The translations under genes and the position numbers were made by a program. From Methanosarcinaceae archaeon (GTDB lineage Archaea; Halobacteriota; Methanosarcinia; Methanosarcinales; Methanosarcinaceae), in NCBI GenBank assembly GCA_030611265.1, contig JAUWQD010000019.1:1-45713 (forward strand): a DNA stretch of 45,713 bases, given 5' to 3'. Of this stretch, positions 23,911 through 33,132 are shown piece after piece. The notes under the pieces are model-generated. The model did no database searches, was not told the origin of the DNA, and worked only from the letters and a program-made list of their open reading frames with translations. Position 1 is the stretch's first letter. Each line of letters begins with the position of its first letter.

Positions 23911-24825
23911 ATGAAATTCGGTAAATGGATATGGGGGAAAATCGGTTGGATTGTCTCACTCATAGTTGCCTCTGTGTTATCAATTACTGTTGTAAATATT
24001 CCCGATACTTTTCTTAAATTTGAAATACTAATAGGCGTATTGGTAACAGGATTGTTTGTTCTACTATTATTATATGGTATTAATTTTCGTGAAGATTACG
24101 AAAGAATAATGCTATCACAAAGAGTCCCTATGGATGCTTTTTTGAATAAAGTACATAAAAAAATAATATTGAATGATGCGACTTTTACAGAGAAACAGGC
24201 AGAAATAAGAATCGTTCGGGAAATTTATAACAATATGATTGTTTCAAACGAAATTTATGACAGATTTAAAGTTAAAATATCTTCTAAGACTGATGTTCCT
24301 CATATTGAAGAAATTACCGTTAAAATAGAAGATAAAACAATAGCATTAAATGAACTTGATCATGAGATTGTAAATCCAATACGTTGTTTTGAAATCGATA
24401 GTAATGATGTAGATCTTTCAGATCCCTTAAAAAAGATAATAGAATTTTTTGTACCACTTCATTTAGAAGCAGGCAAAACATGCGAATTTGAATTGATCTA
24501 CCCTACTAAAGCATATAAAAATGCTTTAGAAGGGAATGAGGATTTTGTTCAATTACAAGTAAACCGTATTACAGAGAAATTAATATTAGAGGTAATATTA
24601 GATGGAGAAATGGATAACAAATTCAGATTAACTCCTTGTGTAGATATAGATGGTAGGAGATTGACACATAAGATTTATGATGCATCTTTTGAACGAATGA
24701 AAAGAACGGAATCAAATTTAAAAGAACTGCCAAAATATAATGAAAATAATGTATTATGGATAATTAAAAGACCAAAAATTGGTTATCATTATCGAATGTA
24801 TTTTAGACTTTTGCCAAAAAATTAA
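23911..24825 (+). CDS. Two-TM protein with large cytoplasmic domain, unknown
   Basis: 304 residues: two N-terminal helices (about 10-29, GWIVSLIVASVLSITVV, and 38-59, ILIGVLVTGLFVLLLLYGI), then about 240 soluble residues, mixed alpha/beta, with a basic tail. No SD is clear. The gene is AT-rich and isolated. It has a helix-helix-large-domain layout like the 34750 protein, but I see no clear sequence relation. I do not recognise the family. Confidence 0.7.
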   Translation: MKFGKWIWGKIGWIVSLIVASVLSITVVNIPDTFLKFEILIGVLVTGLFVLLLLYGINFREDYERIMLSQRVPMDAFLNKVHKKIILNDATFTEKQAEIRIVREIYNNMIVSNEIYDRFKVKISSKTDVPHIEEITVKIEDKTIALNELDHEIVNPIRCFEIDSNDVDLSDPLKKIIEFFVPLHLEAGKTCEFELIYPTKAYKNALEGNEDFVQLQVNRITEKLILEVILDGEMDNKFRLTPCVDIDGRRLTHKIYDASFERMKRTESNLKELPKYNENNVLWIIKRPKIGYHYRMYFRLLPKN

Positions 24826-24904
24826 TTCCCATCTTCCTCTTCAAAAAAGGATAAATAATTATTACGTATCATCATAATCTATCACCTTTGTATATTATTG
24901 ATTT

Positions 24905-24952
24905 ATTAGTATTTTAGTATACTAGTATTTTAGTATATTAATATTTTAGTCT
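24905..24952. repeat. Three tandem 16-bp AT-rich units
   Basis: attagtattttagtat, actagtattttagtat and attaatattttagtct follow one another, then a partial unit (tactagtatttactagt). The units sit in the 283-bp gap between the convergent 23911 gene and the small lipoprotein gene. I see no gene in that gap. Confidence 0.6.
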
Positions 24953-25108
24953 TTACTAGTATTTACTAGTGTCGAATCAATCGTACAATATCGCTAGACA
25001 TTATGTTCTTCATAGCCCCACCCTCACCACTCTCGATTGAAAAGTCGGGGGCATCCATGGGTTGTTCAGGGGAGGAAGTGCACAGAAATACATATCTTTT
25101 ATGGCAGT

Positions 25109-25402
25109 CTATGCTTTCTTCCACACATCACCATCTGGATCTATAATATTATTTCCTTCTAATTTACCTACTTCAACTATACCGTTCGGTAAAATTAAAC
25201 GTATCGTATCGTCTTTTATTTCATAAGTACCAGAAAAGCTTTTTCTAATTTCTTGATAAACAAAAAAAGTACCATCAGAATTTAACTCCATGTAGTCGCC
25301 TGGATATTTTGTACTGACATATTTTCCTTCAATACCTGATTCTAAACATCCTCCAACAAGAAATACGGCCAATATCAAAACTACACTCATTGATTTTTTC
25401 AT
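25109..25402 (-). CDS. Small lipoprotein
   Basis: 97 residues: signal peptide with lipobox VGGC (MKKSMSVVLILAVFLVGGC), then a compact beta-rich domain (IEGKYVSTKYPGDYMELNSD; FSGTYEIKDDTIRLILPNG; DPDGDVWKK). The pattern of a small barrel that reports a GTYE.KDDTI core is common in archaeal and bacterial small lipoproteins of unknown role. A strong SD (aggaggt) precedes the ATG. Confidence 0.82.
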   Translation of the reverse strand: MKKSMSVVLILAVFLVGGCLESGIEGKYVSTKYPGDYMELNSDGTFFVYQEIRKSFSGTYEIKDDTIRLILPNGIVEVGKLEGNNIIDPDGDVWKKA

Positions 25403-25550
25403 TTTTATACCTCCTATTTGTTTGATCTGTATATGTCGAAATTACTATCCTTGTACTAAAAGCACATGGTCTTCATATACTTAAGCAAAACCATTTCTTG
25501 CTTTGAATCCTGAGGTGATTTCCAACCCTTGCCCAAATCCAGTAGTGTAG

Positions 25551-25597
25551 GGCTTTGTGTATAAAGTCGGGCATAATTCGACTTTATAAACAAAGTC
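25551..25597. repeat. Head-to-head inverted pair of the ggctttgtgtataaagt repeat
   Basis: ggctttgtgtataaagtcg (25551-25569) is followed by nine bases and then cgactttataaacaaagtc (25579-25597), its reverse complement with two mismatches. The start matches the dispersed copies at 9342 and 23697. It looks like the abutted ends of a lost insertion sequence or a minimal MITE. Confidence 0.7.
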
Positions 25598-25624
25598 ATT
25601 AACAGTAAAATCAAAAACATGTCA

Positions 25625-25909
25625 TCACAATTCAAACTCTTCAATAAAACCCAATATCAGTTTGTACTTGTCTAAATATGTAAATCCTTTATCTGTCAAT
25701 GTCAGGAATCTTTTTCCTTTTTCATCATCAATTTCTTTTACAAAACCTTTATCCAACAATTCGGTTAAATATTCCGAAAAACTTTGTGATGATAAATTGG
25801 AATATCTTAACAAAGGCGTGGGTTTTATGGAATTATGGTGATGTCTGATAATCTTCAGTATATCATAGATCACCTCCAAGCGCTCTCTTTTACGCTTTAT
25901 TTTGTCCAT
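25625..25909 (-). CDS. Winged-helix transcriptional regulator, HTH_45 type
   Basis: 94 residues: basic start (MDKIKRKRERLEVIYDILKI), helix-turn-helix around YSNLSSQSFSEYLTELLDKG and a wing with RFLTLTDKGFTYLDKYKLI. This is the HTH_45 pattern common in methanogens. It overlaps the 3' end of the upstream 7-TM gene by 13 bp, so the two are one unit. It probably regulates the divergent ABC cluster (inference from position). Confidence 0.85.
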   Translation of the reverse strand: MDKIKRKRERLEVIYDILKIIRHHHNSIKPTPLLRYSNLSSQSFSEYLTELLDKGFVKEIDDEKGKRFLTLTDKGFTYLDKYKLILGFIEEFEL

Positions 25910-26562
25910 TTATACACCTTATAATAAATTATTCCAATCAATATAACAGATAATATCTGAAATATAATTTGTATTTCAAATGGAATAAATCTTTTCGGAC
26001 CCAATGCGAATAGATTAACGATCCAGAACAAGAAAAACATGACATATAATACAAAAAGAGGGGATATCTTTCTTGATTGACTATATTGGGTATATATGAG
26101 ATAAGACATTGCAAAAATAAGCAATAATGCTTGCGATAATATCAGAGATATCGGATATACTGAAATAATTGCAATGCCGGATATAAGAATAGCAATTGCA
26201 TTAGATATCAATAATGTGTGTTTGAGATGAACTTTCTTCCAGATCGTACTATATGTCAATGAAAGAATTGCCATTGTACTGAAGTATCCACTAAGGATCA
26301 ACGGAACAAATTTAAATGCGAAACTCAATGAATAAAAATCAAATGTTGCCCTGATCAACAAAAATAAAACAAAAGCAAATCTAAAAAGATAAGCTAATCC
26401 GAAGAATAAGAAAGTAATTCTAAAATATTGTATTCCTTTATATTTTGTCAGATCATATATCTCTCTGGTTTTGATGTATATCATAAAACAAAAAAATACA
26501 ACTATCAGTGTGTAACCAAGTTCCACAGCCAGTCTTGAATAATCGAAAGGGTGTATGAGCAT
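25897..26562 (-). CDS. Seven-helix membrane protein
   Basis: About 221 residues from the ATG at 26562 (MLIHPFDYSRLAVELGYTLI). Roughly seven hydrophobic helices occur, with small charged loops such as KTREIYDLTKYKGIQYFR. An ATG at 26616 would add 18 residues that do not look conserved, while AGGT precedes the chosen ATG. It is paired with an HTH_45 regulator and placed divergently to the ABC genes, an arrangement suggesting a membrane sensor that feeds the regulator (inference). The family is not recognised by name. Confidence 0.75.
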   Translation of the reverse strand: MLIHPFDYSRLAVELGYTLIVVFFCFMIYIKTREIYDLTKYKGIQYFRITFLFFGLAYLFRFAFVLFLLIRATFDFYSLSFAFKFVPLILSGYFSTMAILSLTYSTIWKKVHLKHTLLISNAIAILISGIAIISVYPISLILSQALLLIFAMSYLIYTQYSQSRKISPLFVLYVMFFLFWIVNLFALGPKRFIPFEIQIIFQILSVILIGIIYYKVYKWTK

Positions 26563-26724
26563 ATACCTAATGTTTAAATTCACTCTATATAAAAAAAGTG
26601 GACTTAAAGTGTACATTTTATCTTCATCTTGCTTATATGTAATATTATCTGTTTAATACATAATGTTGAAATTGAGTACACACAATTTTATAATGTCTAT
26701 ACAATAAAGGAGAGGGAAATTAAA

Positions 26725-27432
26725 TTGGAACATAGTAATACATTACTCAATTTTGAAAATGTGTGGAAAATTTACCAGATGGGGGAAGTGGAAGTTCCTG
26801 CACTGAAAGGAATAGACGTAGGAATCAAAAAAGGAGATTTTGTTGCTATCGTTGGTGCATCGGGTAGTGGAAAATCCACAATGATGAATTTGATCGGATG
26901 TCTGGATGTTCCATCAAAAGGCAAGATATTATTGAAGGGGCAAGATATCAGCCGATTAAGCGAATCGGATCTGGCATCATTTCGAGGGAAAACAATTGGA
27001 TTCATTTTCCAGCAATATAACTTGATCCCGACTATGAGTGCATTTGAAAATGTCATGCTTCCACTGGAATTTCAGGATGTCGTTGACAGTATTGCTTCCA
27101 AAAGAACAAGAGAAATACTTGAATTTGTAGAACTGTCCGATAAAATGCATAATTTACCTTCCCAGCTTTCCGGAGGACAGCAACAAAGAGTTTCAATTGC
27201 CAGATGTCTTGTGACAGACCCCGAAATCATTTTAGCGGATGAACCGACAGGAGCGCTTGATAGTGTAACTGGTGAAAATATCATTAAAATGCTTGAAAAG
27301 TTGTGGAGAGAAGAAGGTAAAACGATCATAATGGTTACTCACGATCTGAATCTTGCAAAATATGCCAATACAACTATTGAATTGAAAGACGGGGAGATAA
27401 TCAGAATACAGGAGAATTGTAATTCTGGATAA
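26725..27432 (+). CDS. ABC transporter ATP-binding subunit, MacB/LolD type
   Basis: 235 residues from a TTG at 26725, chosen because gagaggga sits 7 nt upstream and homology starts here (LEHSNTLLNFENVWKIYQMG). Walker A is GASGSGKS, Q-loop FIFQQYN, signature LSGGQQQRVSIA, Walker B ILADEPTGALDS and H-loop MVTHD. The PALKGIDVGIKKGDFVAIVG opening is typical of MacB-like exporters with an FtsX-like permease. In-frame ATGs upstream to 26629 lie in promoter-like sequence. First of three cotranscribed genes. Confidence 0.95.
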   Translation: MEHSNTLLNFENVWKIYQMGEVEVPALKGIDVGIKKGDFVAIVGASGSGKSTMMNLIGCLDVPSKGKILLKGQDISRLSESDLASFRGKTIGFIFQQYNLIPTMSAFENVMLPLEFQDVVDSIASKRTREILEFVELSDKMHNLPSQLSGGQQQRVSIARCLVTDPEIILADEPTGALDSVTGENIIKMLEKLWREEGKTIIMVTHDLNLAKYANTTIELKDGEIIRIQENCNSG

Positions 27433-27496
27433 AGTTGTATTGTTTCAAATACACAAAATTACATATTATACAATGAGAAAACAAGGTGAATTATAA

Positions 27497-28855
27497 ATGA
27501 GAATGAGAAAAATAAGTCTTATTTTGTTGGTTTTTTGCTTTATAGCAATATTATCTTTATCTTCAGCTTCAGGGGGGACATTGTCAGATTCGGATGCTAT
27601 TTTTATTGATCTGATAAATCAAAACCCTGATCCGGCAATAGTAGGAGATGTCGTTGAGATATATTTAGGAATTGAAAACATTGGTGGCGAGTCGGTAAAT
27701 AATCTAGTTGTTGAACTTGAACTCGAATATCCTTTTTCATTAGTTCAAGGCGAATCGGCTGTACGAAAGATCAGCACCATAAATGCATATCAAAATGAAG
27801 ATAATATGAAAATTATCTCTTACAAGATCAAAGTTGATGACAATGCAGCAGCCGGCAGTCATGACCTAAATATTCGATATTATGAACAGGGTGGATCATT
27901 TACAAAAGAAGATAGTGTAACAATTGATGTGAGGGGCAAAATAATGGCTGAAATTATCCATATTGATAAAACCAGTCTCGTTCCGGGAAAACAGACCAGC
28001 CTGAAATATACAATAAATAATGTAGGAAATGCACCATTAAAAGACCTTACATTTAGTTGGTTAAACGATGACAAGGTAATTTTGCCAGTTGGAAGTGACA
28101 ATGCAAAGCACATCAAGTACATTGATATTGACGATAGCGTAGAACTTGAGTACCAGGTTTTAGCTGATCCAAACGCTGAACCGGGGTTATATGAACTCCA
28201 ACTTTACCTGACATATACCGATTCCATTACGGGTGAAGAAAATGAGATATCAACAATTGCAGGTGTGAATGTAGGTGGTGGGACTGATTTCGAGGTTGCA
28301 TTCTCGGAAAGTTCATCCGGTGGAACATCATTTAGCGTGGCAAATATAGGGAGCAATCCTGCTAATTCTGTTTCTGTAGTAGTTCCAAAACAGAGTGGTT
28401 GGCAGGTTAGTGGTTCCAATTCTATGATAATCGGAAATCTCAATAAGGGCGATTATACTATTGCAAGTTTTATTTTGATATCAACAGAACAAACGTCTTT
28501 TCTACAAGACAACAATGTTGATGGAGAAGATGCCAAAGAACCGATCGGTCAACGACCCAATACGCAGGAATCCACCGGTCTTAAAATTCAAATAGCTTAT
28601 ACCGATACTGTGGGTGAAAGAAAGATTATTGAAAAGACTGTGGAACTAAGTCCACAGAGTATTAATTCCGATACTGTGGCAAGAGTGCCCGGCAGTAGGG
28701 GAATTCCGCAAGATGATGGTGTTTCAAATAATACATGGTACATTGTCGGATTTGTAGTTCTTATACTCGGAGTTGTATTTTATCGAAAATATCAACAGAG
28801 AAAACTTATAGACCCTGAATTTACAATCCGTGATTTCATTCAAAAAGCAAAGTAA
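27497..28855 (+). CDS. COG1361-type secreted protein with C-terminal anchor
   Basis: 452 residues: signal peptide (ISLILLVFCFIAILSLSSAS), then repeated CARDB/Ig-like beta modules that begin DLINQNPDPAIVGDVVEIYL, then IHIDKTSLVPGKQTSLKYTI with NNVGNAPL, and FEVAFSESSSGGTSFSVANI. A C-terminal helix (about 418-436, WYIVGFVVLILGVVFY) and a short basic tail anchor it. SD aggtga is 7 nt before the ATG. Genes of this kind sit between MacB-like ATPases and permeases in Methanosarcinales, so it probably works with the exporter outside the membrane. Confidence 0.88.
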   Translation: MRMRKISLILLVFCFIAILSLSSASGGTLSDSDAIFIDLINQNPDPAIVGDVVEIYLGIENIGGESVNNLVVELELEYPFSLVQGESAVRKISTINAYQNEDNMKIISYKIKVDDNAAAGSHDLNIRYYEQGGSFTKEDSVTIDVRGKIMAEIIHIDKTSLVPGKQTSLKYTINNVGNAPLKDLTFSWLNDDKVILPVGSDNAKHIKYIDIDDSVELEYQVLADPNAEPGLYELQLYLTYTDSITGEENEISTIAGVNVGGGTDFEVAFSESSSGGTSFSVANIGSNPANSVSVVVPKQSGWQVSGSNSMIIGNLNKGDYTIASFILISTEQTSFLQDNNVDGEDAKEPIGQRPNTQESTGLKIQIAYTDTVGERKIIEKTVELSPQSINSDTVARVPGSRGIPQDDGVSNNTWYIVGFVVLILGVVFYRKYQQRKLIDPEFTIRDFIQKAK

Positions 28856-28917
28856 CTGCGGACGATGAAAATAGTGTAATAAGTGGAAGATAAAGACAAG
28901 AATAATGGAAGATACCA

Positions 28918-30144
28918 ATGAAACTGAGTAAATCCCTAAAACATGCACTTAACATGATGCTTCACAGCAAGTTAAGGAGCTGGCTGACCATTATCGGTAT
29001 TGTCATTGGTGTATCATCGGTAATAGCAATTGTTTCGATAGGGGAAGGTATGGAACAGTCTCTCAATGCACAGATCAGTGAGTTGGGAGGGGACATCCTT
29101 ACTATCACTCCAGGGGTTTCCAGAAGTGGGGATCGACATTTTAGAACTACGACTGCATCAAGTTCCCAGGCTACTGAAGAAGAGATCGTACTCGACAGAA
29201 CTGATGTTCAGGCACTTAGGGGAATACCTGATATTGATCTGATAGATACTCAAATTCGAAAGAATGTAGATGTATCTTACCGTGATAAATGGGGTTCTTT
29301 AAGCCTTACAGGAGTAGACCAAAAAGTCTGGTCACAGATCACGACCGAAGAAATTCGTGATGGCAGAATGCTTGATTCGGCTGATCAGAATGTTATTGTA
29401 ATAGGTGCAAGTTTGGCAGATAATTATTTTGATCAACCACTTGGCATTAACAAAGTTATCACTATAGAAGGCAATTCGTTTAGGATTGTTGGAATATTGG
29501 ATGACCAGAGCACTAACATCATCATGCCGATACAAATGGCATATCAAGTGATGGATGGTAAGGAAAAAGACATCTATGATTCTATTATTGTGAAGATAAG
29601 GGATGAGGAAAACCTTGATGCTGTTGTGGAAAAGATAGAGAATAAATTAATGATCACCAGACATGTCACTGAAAGTAATAAAGATTTTACTATAACTTCC
29701 AACGTCCAAATTATGGAAATGAGATCAGAGATGATGAGTTCAGTTAGTTTATTCTTAACTGCTATTGCGGCTGTTTCCCTTCTGGTTGGAATAGTAGGAA
29801 TTACAAATACGATGTTTACATCTGTTTTGGAAAAGACTAAAGAGATCGGGATCATGAAAGCAATAGGTGCAAGAAACAAGGACATATTAGCGATATTCCT
29901 GTTTAATGCCGGACTTATAGGACTTGTAGGCGGAATTATTGGTGTTGTTCTTGGAATTCTTTTATCGGGGGCACTGCCTTATTTACTGGGCGATATGACA
30001 ATCGTCCGTGGAGGGACGGTCGTCTCATTGAATGTTATCATATTCGCTCTTTCAATCTCGGTTCTAGTTGGTATGATCGCAGGAGCCATTCCTGCATATC
30101 AGGGATCAAAACTAAAGCCGGTTGATGCATTGAGGTATGAATAA
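28918..30144 (+). CDS. ABC transporter permease, MacB/FtsX type
   Basis: 408 residues: N-terminal helix (MMLHSKLRSWLTIIGIVIGV), a large extracytoplasmic MacB_PCD domain (about 45-280) and three C-terminal helices (about 280-300, VSLFLTAIAAVSLLVGIVGI; 325-350; 370-395) with the FtsX motif VLEKTKEIGIMKAIGARNKD and tail KLKPVDALRYE. SD ggaaga precedes the ATG. It completes the ATPase/COG1361/permease set, a mechanotransmission-type exporter of unknown substrate. Confidence 0.95.
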   Translation: MKLSKSLKHALNMMLHSKLRSWLTIIGIVIGVSSVIAIVSIGEGMEQSLNAQISELGGDILTITPGVSRSGDRHFRTTTASSSQATEEEIVLDRTDVQALRGIPDIDLIDTQIRKNVDVSYRDKWGSLSLTGVDQKVWSQITTEEIRDGRMLDSADQNVIVIGASLADNYFDQPLGINKVITIEGNSFRIVGILDDQSTNIIMPIQMAYQVMDGKEKDIYDSIIVKIRDEENLDAVVEKIENKLMITRHVTESNKDFTITSNVQIMEMRSEMMSSVSLFLTAIAAVSLLVGIVGITNTMFTSVLEKTKEIGIMKAIGARNKDILAIFLFNAGLIGLVGGIIGVVLGILLSGALPYLLGDMTIVRGGTVVSLNVIIFALSISVLVGMIAGAIPAYQGSKLKPVDALRYE

Positions 30145-30201
30145 CAAAATGAGGATTTTGATTAGGTAAAGTTTGTAAGTCTTAAAAAAATGAAACGGTA
30201 C

Positions 30202-31011
30202 TTAATCCTGCGGAACAAGATTCTCAAGCACTTCAGCCATTACCCTATGTCGGATCAGATGCTCATGTATATGCTCATGCGCCCTGCGTATCGCATAACC
30301 ATCCTCGATCCATTCAATGGGGGTCGGATAGTCCACTTTTGTTAATGTTAGTCCATATACCGATGCGGGTTCTATCCCCTCTTCATACGATTCGGGGTCA
30401 AGCATCTGTTCCAACCACTCGATGTCACGAACATCGCTTCCAACCATCATTAGCGCAGTGACGACCTTACGAACCATATTCCACAGGAAACTGTTCGCCT
30501 GAACATCGATCTTGGTGAGTTGTCCGCTGACCCTGACATCTATGCGCTTGACATTGCGGAGTGTACTTTTATCACCATTGGTCGTACAGAAATTTGCAAA
30601 ATCATGCGTGCCGATAAGGAGTTTTGCTGCAGACCTGATCTTTGAGATATCGTACTGTTCCCCGCTCATGATGTACCTGTAACTGCGGCTCACAGCATGA
30701 TATATGGGATTGAAATCATCCGGCACATGTGCGTGTGCCCATGCCCAGATCGAGTTTGGGAGTTTTGAATTGATCACACGCGGGATTGCAAGTTCGGGCT
30801 TGTCAGTATCAAATGCCACAACCTGCCCCAGTGCATGAACTCCGGCATCTGTTCGTCCCGCGCTTGTGAAGTTTGCCTGTTTTGGATTGTCTGTTATCCC
30901 CAGTTCCATCAGGGCTTCGAACATCTTGCCTTCAATGGTCCTGACATTGGGCTGAACCTGGGAACCGTGGTAATTTGTTCCGATATATGCTAGTTTTAAT
31001 GCAACTCTCAT
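30202..31011 (-). CDS. truA: tRNA pseudouridine synthase A
   Basis: 269 residues from the ATG at 31011, which follows gaagga; the ATG at 31032 overlaps the upstream gene. TruA makes pseudouridine at positions 38-40 of tRNA. Signatures: MRVALKLAYIGTNYHGSQVQ, catalytic Asp in SAGRTDAGVHALGQVVAFD, RSYRYIMSG and SFLWNMVRKVV. Its upstream neighbour on the same strand (31029) ends 17 bp away, so they may be cotranscribed. Confidence 0.95.
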   Translation of the reverse strand: MRVALKLAYIGTNYHGSQVQPNVRTIEGKMFEALMELGITDNPKQANFTSAGRTDAGVHALGQVVAFDTDKPELAIPRVINSKLPNSIWAWAHAHVPDDFNPIYHAVSRSYRYIMSGEQYDISKIRSAAKLLIGTHDFANFCTTNGDKSTLRNVKRIDVRVSGQLTKIDVQANSFLWNMVRKVVTALMMVGSDVRDIEWLEQMLDPESYEEGIEPASVYGLTLTKVDYPTPIEWIEDGYAIRRAHEHIHEHLIRHRVMAEVLENLVPQD

Positions 31012-31028
31012 GTGATTTCCTTCTATGC

Positions 31029-31847
31029 TCATCTCCTATTGATTTTTTTTCTATAATATAGTTCCCGTATCAATAAGAACATAATTATGAACATGCATCC
31101 GAAAAAGAACCATAGTCCTATGTGGGATGCCAGACCCTGATTTATGGTCTCTGCAACAACAGGTTCCATACTCTTTGCAGCCATATCCATTTCAGCAGGA
31201 GCGTCAGCTAGCATTGGGGCAGCATCCATAGCAGCTTCTTCAACAATTTGTGCAGTATCATTGACCAGCGCCTCTGCAACAGGTGCGCTTTCGTAGAGTG
31301 AATCATTTAATTGCATCACTGCAACTTCCTCAGCCTCTTCCGCAACTGCCATTGCTTCAACCATCCTGCCGGATTCAGCCATATCCGGAGCTGCCTGCAT
31401 ATTCATGCTACTACCTGTAAGTTTTGCCAGATACTCAATACCAAACGATGCAAATATCGCCGCACCGATCATTCCCAGATACTTTTGCAGCATGCCGATG
31501 ATCGATGACTTGTCAGATTTACCGCCGCCCGGTACAACAACTATCAATTTCTGAACCGGCTCATATATCTTGATCTCTCTCCCTTTTTTGCTCCATTTTG
31601 TCTTGTTGACCTTTATGAGATCGGATTCGATCAGGGCATCCAGATTGTATTTAATTGTGGTTAGTGCCAGATCAAGTTCTTCAGAAATCGCGGTTGTCGA
31701 CATTGGCTGTTGTGCCAGAAGTTCAAGGATCTTAAGCGCAGTGTCGTTTGAGAGTGTCTGAGTTATCTTCTTCGAATCTGAGTTAAGTGGTAGTATTAGC
31801 ACTTTTTCGGTGTTATCGTCATTATTCTCATCAACATTGTTTTCCAT
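31029..31847 (-). CDS. Membrane-anchored winged-helix regulator
   Basis: 272 residues. The N-terminal ArsR-like winged helix occupies about 30-105 (LSNDTALKILELLAQQPMST; SEELDLALTTIKYNLDALIE). A weakly hydrophobic segment follows (118-140), then an Ala/Glu/Met-rich region (about 145-225, low complexity), a C-terminal helix (243-263, IGLWFFFGCMFIIMFLLIRE) and a basic tail. Such DNA-binding domains fused to a membrane anchor occur in methanogens; the regulatory target and signal are unknown. It reads toward truA. Confidence 0.82.
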   Translation of the reverse strand: MENNVDENNDDNTEKVLILPLNSDSKKITQTLSNDTALKILELLAQQPMSTTAISEELDLALTTIKYNLDALIESDLIKVNKTKWSKKGREIKIYEPVQKLIVVVPGGGKSDKSSIIGMLQKYLGMIGAAIFASFGIEYLAKLTGSSMNMQAAPDMAESGRMVEAMAVAEEAEEVAVMQLNDSLYESAPVAEALVNDTAQIVEEAAMDAAPMLADAPAEMDMAAKSMEPVVAETINQGLASHIGLWFFFGCMFIIMFLLIRELYYRKKINRR

Positions 31848-31915
31848 ACAACAAAATATGGGCTGGGTGATTAATAATATTTGCGTAAAGTTCGAATTTG
31901 ATTGAAGTTATCGGG

Positions 31916-31946
31916 TTTATAAATATGATTCCGTAAACTTAAATAC
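31916..31946 (+). promoter_or_regulatory. Putative TATA boxes for purP
   Basis: tttataaat at 31916-31924 and cttaaatac at 31938-31946 both match the archaeal TATA pattern. The second would place a start site near 31967, leaving a leader of about 19 nt that contains the SD ggggtc. Confidence 0.4.
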
Positions 31947-31985
31947 CAAATCGTACAATATAATGTAAAATTTTGGGGTCAAATA

Positions 31986-33056
31986 ATGATAACTAAAGAG
32001 CAAATCTCGGACATACTTCAAAACTATGATATTGACAATCTGGCTATTGCGACGGTGTGTTCACACTCAAGTCTCCAGATATTTCATGGGGCGCGCAAGG
32101 AAGGCTTAAGAACGATCGGGATATGCTTAAAAAGCCCTCCGCTTTTTTACGATGCATTCCCAAAGGCAAAACCGGATGAGTTTATTGTTGTTGACAGTTA
32201 CAAGGACATTTCAAATATTGTTGATGAACTTGTTGCGAAGAACGCGATCGTTATCCCTCATGGGTCGTTCGTGGAGTATATGGGTACGGATGATTTTGCA
32301 GAACTTGCGGTACCAACGTTTGGAAATAGGGCAGTTCTTGAATGGGAATCTGATCGGGATATGGAACGGCAATGGCTGGAAAATGCCGGAATCCACATGC
32401 CAAACGAGATCCTTGATCCAAAAGATATCAAAGGTCCTGTTATGGTTAAATATCATGGTGCAAAGGGTGGGCGCGGTTTCTTTGTTGCGAAAAACTATGA
32501 GGATTTCAAAGAGAATATAGACCCAAATGAAAAATACTCGATACAGGAGTTCATCGTGGGTACAAGATATTATTTACACTTTTTCTATTCACCTATAAGG
32601 ACGGAAGGATACCAGTTGAGCACAGGGGTGCTTGAGATGCATAGCATGGACCGAAGGGTCGAATCCAATGCTGATGAGATTTTCAGGCTCGGTTCTCCTC
32701 GTGAGCTTGAATCTGCCGGAATCTTGCCGACTTATGTTGTAACAGGGAATGTGCCGCTAGTTGCACGGGAATCACTGCTTCCGCTTATTTTCTCACTTGG
32801 TGAGAGAGTAGTTGAAGAGTCGCTAGGGATATTTGGCGGTATGATAGGTCCGTTCTGTCTTGAGACTGTTGTTACGGATGAACTTGAGATCAAGGTATTT
32901 GAGATATCTGCGCGTATTGTTGCAGGTACCAATCTATATCCTTCAGGTTCGCCGTATTCTGATTATATTGAGGAGAACCTTTCAACAGGTCAAAGGATCG
33001 CACAGGAGATCAAACTCGGCGCGTCACTTGGACAACTGGATAAGATTTTATCCTAA
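31986..33056 (+). CDS. purP: Formate-dependent AICAR ligase PurP (FAICAR synthetase)
   Basis: 356 residues. It makes FAICAR from AICAR, formate and ATP, replacing the folate-dependent step of purine synthesis in many archaea. Signatures: [56 protein letters not shown] (ATP-grasp), and [20 protein letters not shown] near the end. SD ggggtc precedes the ATG. It is followed by a COG2509-type gene at 76 bp. Confidence 0.97.
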   Translation: MITKEQISDILQNYDIDNLAIATVCSHSSLQIFHGARKEGLRTIGICLKSPPLFYDAFPKAKPDEFIVVDSYKDISNIVDELVAKNAIVIPHGSFVEYMGTDDFAELAVPTFGNRAVLEWESDRDMERQWLENAGIHMPNEILDPKDIKGPVMVKYHGAKGGRGFFVAKNYEDFKENIDPNEKYSIQEFIVGTRYYLHFFYSPIRTEGYQLSTGVLEMHSMDRRVESNADEIFRLGSPRELESAGILPTYVVTGNVPLVARESLLPLIFSLGERVVEESLGIFGGMIGPFCLETVVTDELEIKVFEISARIVAGTNLYPSGSPYSDYIEENLSTGQRIAQEIKLGASLGQLDKILS

Positions 33057-33132
33057 GAGCACCCATTTTGTAATTAGAATTATAATTTGATGTGACAGAT
33101 GTAATTGCATCACATTGTCATGAGGTGTACCT

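Noticed and set aside
26629-26724. N-terminal extension of the ABC ATPase from upstream ATG codons
   Set aside because: The added residues are not ATPase-like, and a strong SD precedes the TTG at 26725.
33057-33132. Hairpin between purP and the flavoprotein gene
   Set aside because: Only short, imperfect matches around gatg/catc are present, too weak to call a terminator.
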